Translations under genes and position numbers: made by a program
Shown here: positions 55,601-64,000 of the stretch, one piece after another
How the letters are laid out: each line of letters begins with the position of its first letter
Position numbering within the stretch: the first letter of the stretch is position 1
Assembly (NCBI GenBank): GCA_023974075.1
Contig: CM043798.1
Coordinates: 19,313,441 to 19,377,440 of the forward strand
DNA: 64,000 nucleotides
Source: Chaenocephalus aceratus
Lineage: Eukaryota; Chordata; Actinopteri; Perciformes; Channichthyidae
Direction of reading: 5' to 3'
Notes under the pieces: model-generated
The model's input: the letters and a program-made list of their open reading frames with translations, nothing else
What the model was told of the DNA's origin: nothing
Database searches by the model: none

Positions 55601-58006
55601 TAATTTCACAAGCAACATATATGTGTTATAGGTCTGTACAAATGAATGGTCAAAAACATCTCGATTAGCCTTGCAATTAGTCCTAATTTAAAATAATACA
55701 AATACAGTACACAACCACACACGTTAAAAATAGAAGGGGTTCTAGCCAAAAATCCAGAGCAGGGAGAGACGCTAGCAGGACCATTCACAAAATGTACCCC
55801 AGAGCAAGGGGTTTAAATCATATAACCCACTGGTAGCGCTAGTACATAATCTCATTTTAAACAAACATTACCATGTTGTCTCATCATAGCGCCATATGAT
55901 ATATCCATTTGTCATTTTCTGGATGGACACATTTGTATTTAAATTAGAAAAATGTTTATTGTTGTTTTCATATAGATATTAGGCCATTGAGGAAAGAAAC
56001 CACAACACAGGGTTTCATTTTGTTTTCAATTCTGCAGGGTGATGAGAAAAACACACAGCCTATAGAAAAAGCCAATGTCCTCGACCTGCTGAGGAAAAGC
56101 AGCATGAGAACCACAACACTTATCTTCTGCTTTGTGTTGTAAGTATGCTGCTTTTTATTTCATTTACTTACAATGAGATGTTTCTGCATTATTAACAGTT
56201 ACTATGATGTCTGAGAGGGCTCATCCCACTCAAACTCATGTAGGCTACATGTAAATGCACATTCACATAAAACAAACCATTATAATTATCACTTATTACA
56301 CAACACATATTCAACACAGGAACAATCTGTTTACTCTAATCACTCAAATATACATTCATTCTATTTTCTTAACAGTTCTTTTTTGATATATTCAATCATC
56401 TCCGATCCGTTGGTGTCTTTGTCTTGCCCAGCTTCTGTTCAACAACAGGATACTTTGGCCTGTCCCTGAACACAGCTCAGCTTCATGCTAACCCCTACAT
56501 CAGCTGCTTCATCTCAGCAGCTGTAGAGGTACCAGCCTACATTTCTAGCTGGCTGATTCTGCACTACCTTCCCCGCCGACCGTCTGTCATCTCCTCTTTG
56601 CTTCTTGGAGCAATGCCGCTTTACCTCATACTACTGGTGCCTCAAAGTAAGCCCAAAACAAATATGGGGGGTCTCAGAACAAAGGTTTAATATAGAGAAC
56701 GCTTTATATCTTTAAGAAAATTCACAATTGTTATTTATTCAAGCTATTCACCAAACATACTTTATATTTACCTCTGTTGGGTTAAATAACTGCTACAATT
56801 ATATAGGAACTTCTCACAAACTCAATTACTGGATTTTGTATTTAATGGTGAGCAAGGGAAAGAACTCTTGCATTGATTTGTGCATTTAATCATCATGAGT
56901 CAGGAATTAGTTAAGCTTTACTTTAAATTATGAGGTTTGTAACCTTTGTTATTGTATTGTAGGAGAAAAATGGCTTCATGGTACAAACATGGGTAAAATC
57001 AAGTGCTACAGTTGTGTATCTTATTAACGAAAAACAACAGTTGACAAACAATTTCTTTATTCTGTAGGTCTACCCAATCTCTGTATTGCACTGGAGATGT
57101 TCGGCAATATGCTTTTACCACTACTTTCTCCCTGATGTTCACATACTTGACAGAGCTTTACCCAACAGTGCTAAGGAACACAGCAATAGGGACGTGCACG
57201 ACTGTCTCCAGAGTGGGATCAAGTATAGCACCTTTGTAATAAGGCTGAGTGAGTACATTTGCATTTGCTGCATTAATGCATGTCCAGTTTGTTATATCTT
57301 CAGCAAGTTTGAGAGCCTTACACACACTCTGACATAACTTCATCTAAAGCCCCCAGACTTTTCTCCAATCTAAACCTTACCTTTTCAATTTTTAGATACA
57401 TACATATTATATCTTCCTTATATTATACTGTCGACTCTGGCTGTTGTGGCTGCCATCGCTACTTATTCTTTCCTGCCGGAGAGTTTTGGAAAACCTCTAC
57501 CTGAAACTATGACACAGATACATAAGAGAGAAAGGTGGGTACCTTAGGAAATAGTTATGAAGCTTCTTTAATGCCAACCTCATTTTTTAGATATAAAGTA
57601 ATAAATGATGGTTAACATATTTAATAACTATGGGGTACTTATTAAACAGAATTCACATTTAAAAACATTATTCATTTGACTTTCTGTTACACTCTTAAAT
57701 ATGTTCCTTTTTACTTGGCATGCTATACTGACAAAAAGATGAACAGAACATTAATAAAAAGCGTTTTAATGCAACAATGCCAACTAATTCTTGATTCCAG
57801 TAGGATTGAGATTATCTTAATACATTAACTGTAGTTTGAGCACTATTATCACACAGCATGAATGTCTTGCCTTGAAATCACAGTCCTTACCGTGCAGCCA
57901 GTAATGTTTTTCTTCCTTTTTATTGCTTTATAACAGGTTTATAAAGCGTCCATGCACTGGAAAAGAAACAACAATACGATTGGTACATCTTGAAAGTCCA
58001 CTTTGA
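46665..58006 (+). CDS. slc22a5-like: SLC22A4/A5-like organic cation/carnitine transporter (OCTN), 11 exons
   Basis: A 12-helix major-facilitator transporter of the plasma membrane; OCTN members move carnitine and organic cations. Exons: 46665-46868, 47489-47671, 53136-53239, 53624-53778, 54937-55108, 55360-55486, 56038-56138, 56432-56646, 57068-57248, 57396-57534, 57937-58006. Landmarks: start [19 protein letters not shown], glycosylated loop [61 protein letters not shown] (MFS signature), [77 protein letters not shown]. Seven single-base gains or losses are implied: three in exon 1, two compensating in exon 2, two in exon 9. Correcting them gives 552 codons, close to the family length. Intron 2 carries a DIRS element and intron 4 a hAT element. 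The A4/A5 choice rests on the loop-7 to helix-8 motif and is not certain between paralogues. Confidence 0.88.
46869..47488 (+). other. SLC22 intron 1
   Basis: Donor ACAG/GTGAAT, acceptor GACTGTTAG/GTGGTG. It contains an imperfect inverted repeat at 47380-47420 (GTGTAATGTGTTA...TAACACATTACAC) and a G-run (GGGGGGGTGGGG) at 47360. Confidence 0.75.
48181..48359 (+). promoter_or_regulatory. DIRS 5' ITR with promoter-like CCAAT dyad, CRE and TATA
   Basis: GCCAATCCTGATTGGC (48264-48279, a perfect CCAAT dyad), TGACGTCA (48289-48296, a perfect CRE) and CTATAAGTAG (48316-48325, TATA-like) follow in order, with spacing suitable for a pol II promoter reading into gag. All three motifs recur in the 3' ITRs at 11390-11450 and 52600-52665, where they would drive antisense transcription. 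The function is inferred. Confidence 0.6.
48800..49862 (+). pseudogene. DIRS gag, frameshifted and 3'-deleted
   Basis: ATG at 48800 begins [21 protein letters not shown] cysteine-containing segment ([30 protein letters not shown]) is followed by a Ser/Pro linker and an acidic run [14 protein letters not shown] frame change near 49315 leads to [20 protein letters not shown], then [40 protein letters not shown] and [16 protein letters not shown]. At 49863 it jumps to the last 45-bp unit, so the gag end present in copies A and B is deleted. Confidence 0.75.
49950..51749 (+). pseudogene. DIRS reverse transcriptase-RNase H, two frame breaks
   Basis: RT reads from [20 protein letters not shown] through [20 protein letters not shown] and [15 protein letters not shown] (motif A, 50371-50420). 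It then loses the segment leading to motif C and shifts frame, giving [20 protein letters not shown] (YLDD, 50480-50540) and [20 protein letters not shown]. RNase H resumes in the first frame, [20 protein letters not shown] (50958-51020) and [20 protein letters not shown], then another frame with [17 protein letters not shown] (51126 on), [20 protein letters not shown] and a C-terminal [20 protein letters not shown]. Motifs are well kept despite the breaks. Confidence 0.85.
51750..52360 (+). pseudogene. DIRS tyrosine recombinase remnant
   Basis: Compared with 10110-11153, about 420 bp of the N-terminal part are missing after NLNTV (51757). [14 protein letters not shown] keeps the first Arg region. 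The HxxR box reads [14 protein letters not shown] (52168-52210), with His to Leu and Arg to Gln. Several stops and frame changes follow. The Tyr segment is frameshifted near 52280-52300. Confidence 0.75.
52425..52760 (+). promoter_or_regulatory. DIRS ICR and 3' inverted terminal repeat
   Basis: ICR sequence GAGACATCGAACGGAGTG (52433-52450) is complementary to the 5' outer end. AGTAACATGAAGTGAGATG (52496 on) faces CATCTCACTTCATGTTACT (ending about 52729). The ITR core holds TGACGTCA (52622-52629) and GCCAATCAGGATTGGC (52639-52654). The 3' ITR has about 20 bp (ATGCGTCATTCAAAATAAG region) absent from the 5' ITR. Confidence 0.75.
53846..54903. mobile_element. hAT non-autonomous element, 1,058 bp, in SLC22 intron 4
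   Basis: Ends TAGGGCTGTCAAACG (53846) and TTTTGACAGCACTA (to 54903) form inverted repeats. The 8-bp duplication GTTAAAAC is perfect at 53838-53845 and 54904-54911. Subterminal TTAATC/GATTAA-rich sequence is at the left and TTAACGCG at the right. No transposase frame was seen. Confidence 0.93.
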
Positions 58007-59214
58007 CAATCTAGCACTTCATTAATGAAAGTTATATTATGTGAATAATATATGTGAATATCGCTTTTGAATTGTGTTAGTATTGTTAACATTTCTCATT
58101 GGTTAACACATTTTTTGCCATTTGAAAAACATCACTCTTTCATTTTCCCAAACATCTATTTTGTAACTGAAATGTTTGAATGAAAAAGTTTAAATCTACT
58201 TGTGGAGATGTATGTTAGCTTAAAAGGGAACCAGAAAATATCCTTACAATAATATTAATAACAAGTTTTGTCAAATGTCAAATAACTGTTGCAACTTTTT
58301 TTTCATTACATACATTAATTTTCATGATAGAATGCAACAGGTGTGTTACCTTTTTTTAATGCAAAAAACCCCCCACACATTTAATAAACGCTGTGTATTG
58401 TGGAAATGCAAGTGACCAGTCAACAAGTTTTTGCATTCCCCAAAAATGTTTAGCCATGGTAATAAATAACCTGACCTTTGACTTAGTGAACTTTCAGACT
58501 GGATATGGCTAAAGTAATTTCTGGCATTTGTCTAGAGGTTTCTGTTATTACTGTTATAAGGGTGACCTGTTAAATGTTAATTCATGTTTTGCCGTGAAAA
58601 GATTAACCTAACATCAGAGAACAGCACAACATGTTCACTTGACAAAAGTTGCACAGTTCACATGTTTGTTGTAGGGTTGCTTTCTCAGCAAAAAATTGCA
58701 TCCATAAACTATACCGTTTTTCAACCTTTGTAATATATAACCTGACAAGGGTAATAAAAAAACAGATTCAAGATTCAAGGCTTTTTTTGTTATTTGTACA
58801 TAGTGTAGATATGTCAATGAAAATCTTAGGTCACAGGCTCCTCCAACAGTGCAACACAATAAAAACAGATAAAATAGTGCAAATAAATACAAATGCAATA
58901 GAACATAAATACTGCAAGGAGAGTCTATATACAAGTAATTGGAATATGTGTAGCAATGTGTCTTGGAGAACCCTTCCGACTGGATTGACTTGATAAATAT
59001 TGCTTTGCATTTTATTACAACTGACATAAGAGTGACTTGCTTATATGTGCTTGATTCCTGTCAGCTATGGCTAGGAAAATGAATAGTGTTGCAGCAAAGG
59101 AATGTTTTCAGATGAAAGGCAAAAATAACTTGTACTGTACTAGCCAGTGATAAAAGCAAGTTATACAAGTTTAATGTTTAACAACATTAAACAACTGTCC
59201 TGAGTTGTTGCAAA
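58007..59214. other. SLC22 3' flank, LINE tail-like repeat, no gene
   Basis: AATAAA-like signals occur after the stop codon (for example TTAATAAACG at 58381). 58763-58990 resembles a LINE 3' end read in reverse (AGATTCAAGATTCAAGGC, then CAACACAATAAAAACAG). No exon was recognised. Confidence 0.4.
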
Positions 59215-59427
59215 TCGCCATGCTCAGCTAGAGCATTGCGCTCAGCTCATATGTTGGTGGTTCCTCGGTGGCAGGAAAAAAAAAACAGAGGTGACAGGGC
59301 TTTCAGTGTTGCAGCTCCCAGACTGTGGAACAGCCTCCCAGCACATATCCGGACTGCTGAGTCTATTGAACTTTTTAAATCTCAGCTAAAAACTCACCTC
59401 TTTGCACTGGCTTTTAATACTAGTTGA
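59215..59427 (+). pseudogene. Non-LTR retrotransposon C-terminal fragment
   Basis: The frame reads GDRAFSVAAPRLWNSLPAHI then RTAESIELFKSQLKTHLFAL, the conserved extreme C-terminus of CR1/L2/Jockey-type ORF2 proteins. Everything upstream (RT) is missing. It differs from the LINE at 12735-15605 at this position (AAPLAWNNLQ there), so it is another family or lineage. Confidence 0.75.
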
Positions 59428-59513
59428 ACATACATTTTTATATTTGTATGTGTTTTTTATATTTTTTTGTATGTTTGTTACAAAGCCGCTGCTTCCTGGT
59501 GCTATTCATTCTG

Positions 59514-59542
59514 TTTGTGTGTGTGGTGTGTGGTGTGTGGTG

Positions 59543-59588
<46 letters not shown>
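59514..59588 (+). repeat. (GT)n microsatellite
   Basis: The 59544-59588 part is nearly pure GT, preceded by GTGTGGT variants from 59514. Alternating purine-pyrimidine, so Z-DNA-prone. Confidence 0.97.
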
Positions 59589-59592
<4 letters not shown>

Positions 59593-59817
59593 GAGCTGTG
59601 CGGTTCCCTCAATGTCATTGGCTGTCCCGCCCTCGTATCCGGAGATGTGATTGGATCGACGTCCTCCAATCCCTGCCTGCATCCGGCACATCTTCCGGGG
59701 GAGGAGTACAAAGCCGTGGACTGAGATCATTCGGGAGGCTCTGTGATGTGGGACACACGCCTCTAGCCTCTTGGTGCATTTACTCGTTTGATTGACGTTT
59801 AGTGCTGTTGTGTTATG

Positions 59818-60676
59818 TAGTGATGCAAAATGAAGCTTTGAATGAAGCGTCGAACCACTTGGACAATTGTGTCGGAAATAGGTTCATTTCTCGAAGCTTC
59901 AGTTACAGCGACCTCTCCTGGCGAAGTGCAAGGCTGCAGTGGGTGTAACGTATCTTTGCCTTGAAAAATGTTCGATGCACACACACACTAAGACTGAATA
60001 TCATGTTCTATTTGCAATTAAAGATTGATAATTGTGTGTATTGGTTATTGAGAAGAGACTAGAGAGTGCTAGACATGTTTTTGGGCGGAGAGGGGCCTTT
60101 TATCAGTCATTAAAGTTGAAAAGCAATGATTAAAAGTTTACTATTCCGGGCTTTGAACCAGCGGAGGACATCGCTGCATCCTGCCACCGGCTCTATCCAC
60201 TGGGCTATCTATTCCTTAGACCATTGAAGTGTTTTTTATATTACTCCATTTATTTTTGTTCAGTGCTTCTCCACATTTCGAAGTGTTTCACGAGCCAGAA
60301 CGACCTATCTTTCTTCCTGGCTTGCTCTATATGATCCAATTCAAATGCATGCCAATAACAACTCACAGCAACAAGGCAAACTACGACAACAACCCACACA
60401 TTGCGCATTGTTTAGAGCGGTCATACAATGTTGAAGCGCTCAAATTTGAAACTGTTTCAACCTGTCACCTGTCAGAATCGATACGAGGCAGTGCATTGAA
60501 TCGCGTGAATGGACCGCGAACCAGTCAAGTGATTCATTCAGGAAATGAAGCAGTTGCTGGTTCGGACGTCACATGTCACGTGATTTGAAGCAAGCTTCGA
60601 AGCACTGCTTCTATGGAATAGGAAGTCCAGGGTTTGAAGCTCCGTTCGAAGCTTCAGTGTCAAACTGCCATCACTA
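59818..60676. mobile_element. hAT non-autonomous element, 859 bp
   Basis: Ends TAGTGATG (59818) and CATCACTA (to 60676) are inverted. Further in are GAAGCTTTGAATGAAGCG and CGAAGCTTCAGTG. The perfect 8-bp duplication GTGTTATG is at 59810-59817 and 60677-60684. It is noncoding apart from a 119-codon frame (60229-60588) without family resemblance. Confidence 0.92.
60141..60215 (-). other. tRNA-like sequence inside the hAT element
   Basis: On the minus strand, TAGCCCAGTGGATAGAGC resembles a pol III A box (TRGCNNAGYNGG) and GGTTCAAAGCC a B box (GGTTCGANTCC), at tRNA-like spacing. The acceptor and T arms do not pair well, so this is not called a tRNA gene. Confidence 0.4.
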
Positions 60677-61321
60677 GTGTTATGTGTTAAAGCTATACTG
60701 TTTAGCAGCGTGTTAAATCCGTGCTTCTGTACTTAGTAAGATATTGCCGTATAATTGTGTGAGTAGGATCCAGGGTAGCTTAGCGTTTAGCGCCTGTTGA
60801 TTACTAGCAGCTGTGTTTTTGTACAGCCTTTTTTCGTTTACCAGCGACGTGCAGTCACGGGAGTCAGAGCCTCACCTGTCATACTCCAATGTAACGGAAA
60901 AACAACTAAAGAAAAACTAAATAGTAATAATAATAAAATGTCTCCACTGATCTGTTTTGTAAATGTGATTTATGTATGATTCCAATCGCTTTTTATAGTC
61001 AAAATCAGCAAATTTGCCGATCATAGTCTATTGCCTTAATCAATATCTTGTCAACTCTAAAATACCACATATATGCAATGGCATGATGATATTATTGTGA
61101 CAAGTGGGGTATTCACCTGGTGTTTCCAGAAATTAGACGTAGATGCAGCCAAAATCGACGAAGGCCACTTAATGGCCACAGAGATGAGCTCTGCCTCACC
61201 TCAGAATGCGTCACCCCACAGAAACTGGCTGGAAAGCGGGCCCTAATCGCATGCCTGCGCCATCTCACTGTATGTCACAAATGTAATGTTTGTAGATCCC
61301 TTTATTACATTTATCCTCACC
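60677..61321. other. Repeat debris left of the second unclassified repeat
   Basis: It holds the inverted 151-bp partner at 61020-61170. A 92-codon frame (61120-61398) crosses three repeats and is not credible. Confidence 0.45.
61020..61170 (-). repeat. 151-bp repeat, inverted partner of 5511-5661
   Basis: Reverse complement of 5511-5661 with sharp borders. It carries the end of the exon-like ORF plus the GTGAAT donor, read on the minus strand. Confidence 0.8.
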
Positions 61322-61394
61322 ATCTATATTCTCTAAATAACTTATTTCACGTATATATGATATTTAGGCTCGCTGGTCTCATCATACAACGGCA

Positions 61395-61615
61395 ATGAAA
61401 AAAGCACCAGGGGAGGCAGCCATAACCTCTGCCGCACTGAAGGGGGCGCAAATGAGCCCACACGTTCTTGTTGCGACTGTTATTCTACGCAGGGACGGTA
61501 GACGCGAACAACAAACTAGACTTTTGAAACTACAGGAAGATAAGGAGGACTTTTACAAAAAAGTAATAGAGATTGTTGGCCAGAAGGATAGCATGGACTT
61601 CATCTTCAAGTCAAG
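61395..61615 (+). CDS. Exon-like ORF in the unclassified repeat (copy 2)
   Basis: Same frame as 1520-1740, starting MKKAPGEAAITSAALKGAQM and ending at TCAAG/GTAAGA. Visible differences from copy 1 are mostly amino-acid changing (E to K, V to M, Q to H, V to G), which argues against selection on the protein since the copies split. Function unknown. Confidence 0.3.
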
Positions 61616-62109
61616 GTAAGACCACAATTGTAATGAAAATGGCATCTGACTTAAGAACAATCCAATATTTAAATTGTGGGTAGGCCTATCCTTTTGTTGA
61701 ACGGTCTGTTTAAAATGAATTGAAAGCATCAGACTAAAAAAGCTTTTGAAAATAACCGAATATTTCAAATCTCAATAAAAGCTTATAGTTAGATTAGATT
61801 CAGCCTATAGTTTAGCTGATATAGGCTTAGTTTGTCGGGGGATATCTTACTTCTTCCTTCTCTCTGTCTATACCTGTGTACTCTCATGTTCCGATTACCC
61901 CAGCTTCCCAAAATGTCTTTGTTTTTGGTGTCTATATACGCCGGGATCCGGAGTCATGGATGATCCTGCGGTCGTGTGTCCTGGATCGCGAGCCCTGGAT
62001 CGCGAGTCGTGGCTGTGGTCCTGGATCATCGGCCTGGATATCCTCGTGGATTCATCTTCCTATTATACACACATGCATTTCCAAACATTTGGACTACCTA
62101 TGTTGCAAA

Positions 62110-62372
62110 TGTATTATCTTTTCAATTTACACACGGCATCTATTGCACGTCTGTCCGTCCTGGGAGAGGGATCCCTCCTCTGTTGCTCTCCCTGAGGTTT
62201 CTCCCATTTTTCCCTTTAAACTGGGTTTTCTTTGGAAGTTTTTCCTTGTACGATGTGAGGGTCTAAGGACAGAGGGTGTCGTATTGTCATACTGATATTC
62301 TGTACAAACTGTGAAGTCCACTGAGACAAATGTAACATTTGTGATATTGGGCTATATAGATAAACATTGATT
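62110..62372 (+). repeat. Retroposed repeat module inside copy 2
   Basis: It matches 2226-2490 and the copies at 41405 and 44795. The 3' end is GATATTGGGCTATATAGATA then AACATTGATTG. Confidence 0.8.
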
Positions 62373-63485
62373 GTTAGCCAACAGTATTTGGCATTTTGTT
62401 TATGCCAGGCAGCACGCCTTCATTATTTTGGTTACCACTATTATTATAATAAATACATATAATATTTACCAATTCCACACTGGTGTATGTTGTTTCTCTC
62501 TACCTCTAGAGTGGGGAGTAACAATGTTTCTAGTTATTGTGCTTTTTATTATGTTTTTAAATTAGTGTAACTGTTATTCTACGGACGAAAATGTTATTAT
62601 TATTCCGCCGGTATTTTGGCCCTCTTCTCCTCCCGCATTGAACATCGCAGAAACTCCGTTCAAACATCAAAATGTTCAGCTCGGTCGGGAATCGATGGCT
62701 ATTACTTTTCTCATTCATAACTTTCATCATTCCAGAGATACATCCCATAACACATCACATTTGTAACATTGAAATGTTACACATCTTTCTGATATTATTC
62801 GTGTAAAACAACATTTAAATCTGATTCTTACTTTTAGAGATATTAAACATTGTTCAGACCTTGTTTTAGAGGTTTTTCTTCACATTTTAACATTAACTAG
62901 AGCGCGTGATGTCACAGCTCGAGGGTAGGAAATCTTGAAATTCGCCTTCATATATTTTTTAAACCTGCCATAATTCCCAAACCCTACATTCCTGAGACAT
63001 AATTTATCATGACAAACGTAGGAAAACATATCGTAGCTTGAAAATTGACATTAAGCAAAATAATTAAACAAAATACCTCTTGAGGGCATGAAGTGACAAC
63101 AACTTTCAACATACTTCCATTAAAGCCCATTGTAATTTCAGGCTGATATTTCCTCACGGCAGCAGCCGCACACCTTTAGTTAAACTCCCAAAAAGGCCAC
63201 ATTATTAACCCGAAAGTACACAAAAAGCACACTTCAGATACTCAAGGTCCTTGACATGCTTCACGTTTTGAAATTTCAGATATCTGTTACGGTTCTTCCA
63301 CAAACGTTCACATGTAAGAGGTTTATCTCTCATTCAGAAAAATGCAAACCTTTGATCTCTCCAGAGCTCGTTAGCTCAAATATAAACACCTGTGTAATGG
63401 AACACGATGATGTCATCACTCCAACTGACATGCTCAGAGCAGCAGACTTCAGATAGCAGTGTGCTAACAGTCCAGCCGTGAAGAC

Positions 63486-64000
63486 ATCTACGGGACAGTT
63501 TTGAGATTTCTCCAAATGCCGTTGCCATGGCAACACAATGCTCGCCTTGAAACACGGTTTTCTCATAACTTCAGTTAAAATACTCCAAACAGCCCAGAAC
63601 TTCACAGGTTTGGTAACGATGCAGCCATCAACGCATCTAAGCGTAGTATGGGGTGTCATCAAATGCCGTTGCCATGGCGACAGACCACTCGCCATGAAAC
63701 ACGATGTTGCTGTAAGTCCAATCGACACAGTCCAATCGTCCCCCAATCTTCACTTGTATATCACCGGTCCATGCCTCAACAGCTCGACGCCAAATCTGAG
63801 ATCTCACCATATGCCGTTTCCATGGAAACGCATCCCTTGCCATAAAACATGATGTCGCTATAACTCCTATGAAAATGTTCAAAAAGTGCTCAAACTTCAC
63901 ATTTGTGCTAACAGTCCAGCCGTGAAGACATCTACGGGACAGTTTTGAGATTTCTTCAAAAGCCGTTGCCATGGCAACACAATGCTCGCCATGAAACACG
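63486..64000 (+). repeat. Tandem about 148-bp units with CCATGG palindromes (copy 2)
   Basis: Palindromes start at 63521 (GTTGCCATGGCAAC), 63668 (GTTGCCATGGCGAC), 63816 (GTTTCCATGGAAAC) and 63965 (GTTGCCATGGCAAC), spaced 147, 148 and 149 bp. The spacing is more regular than in copy 1, where an 11-bp stretch (CACCATATGCC) is missing before the third palindrome. Confidence 0.85.

Larger units (their letters stand above)
61322..64000 (+). mobile_element. Unclassified composite repeat, copy 2 (runs off the window)
   Basis: Nearly identical to 1448-4213 throughout, with the same left border and internal order. It contains the exon-like ORF 61395-61615, the retroposed module 61866-62372 and the tandem units from about 63486. 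It lacks about 95 bp that copy 1 has near 2900-2994. The right end is not in the window. Confidence 0.75.

Noticed and set aside
59467..59730. Cys/Val-rich and Thr/His-rich ORFs
   Set aside because: Translations of the (GT)n microsatellite.
60229..60588. 119-codon ORF
   Set aside because: Inside a hAT MITE, no domain, no splice sites; best explained as chance.

Overview
This window reads as a teleost fish chromosome segment. It carries intron-containing vertebrate genes with GT-AG boundaries: a two-pore K+ channel, a CD2/SLAM-like immunoglobulin receptor, an SLC22 transporter and a THAP-domain gene. Between them lies a dense fish-type mixture of DIRS and Ngaro tyrosine-recombinase retrotransposons, a CR1/L2/Rex1-type LINE, hAT, piggyBac and Harbinger MITEs, and 3'-anchored retroposed repeats. 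There is no operon structure, and no true rRNA or tRNA gene was found. The species cannot be named from the sequence alone.

Layout. 1-1447 is the 3' part of a DIRS gag, a 45-bp minisatellite and the start of its RT, cut off by a repeat of unknown family at 1448-4345. A near-identical copy of that repeat fills 61322-64000 and runs off the window. 4346-6984 is repeat-rich with one exon-like ORF. 6985-11556 is a decayed DIRS copy with a long open tyrosine-recombinase frame. 12735-15605 is a 5'-truncated LINE, interrupted by a hAT MITE and a solo LTR, both with perfect target-site duplications. 15606-24432 is gene-free. 24433-27355 (minus) holds exons 2 and 3 of kcnk1/TWIK-1. 28660-29125 and 29441-30892 are a piggyBac-type and a Harbinger-type MITE. 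31499-33550 (minus) is the CD2/SLAM-like receptor. 36301-40920 is an Ngaro-like element broken by a block that includes a Harbinger-type MADF exon and a long GAA tract. 42471-43556 holds a CAG/GAT microsatellite and a two-exon THAP gene. 46665-58006 is an 11-exon SLC22A4/A5-like (OCTN) gene. Its intron 2 contains a 4.6-kb DIRS element with matching inverted terminal repeats, and its intron 4 contains a 1,058-bp hAT element. The right end has a LINE fragment, a (GT)n tract, another hAT element and the second copy of the unknown repeat.

Main themes. (1) Several elements carry dense palindromes resembling host transcription-factor sites: five NRF1-type sites at 45-bp spacing in DIRS, RFX/X-box-like CCATGG palindromes at about 148-bp spacing in the unknown repeat, and a conserved CRE plus CCAAT dyad in the DIRS terminal repeats. 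(2) The host genes carry many single-base changes, mostly in homopolymers. In the SLC22 gene, correcting seven of them gives exactly 552 codons, so assembly error is at least as likely as pseudogenisation. (3) The best-preserved DIRS recombinase has lost its catalytic histidine by an exact three-codon deletion.
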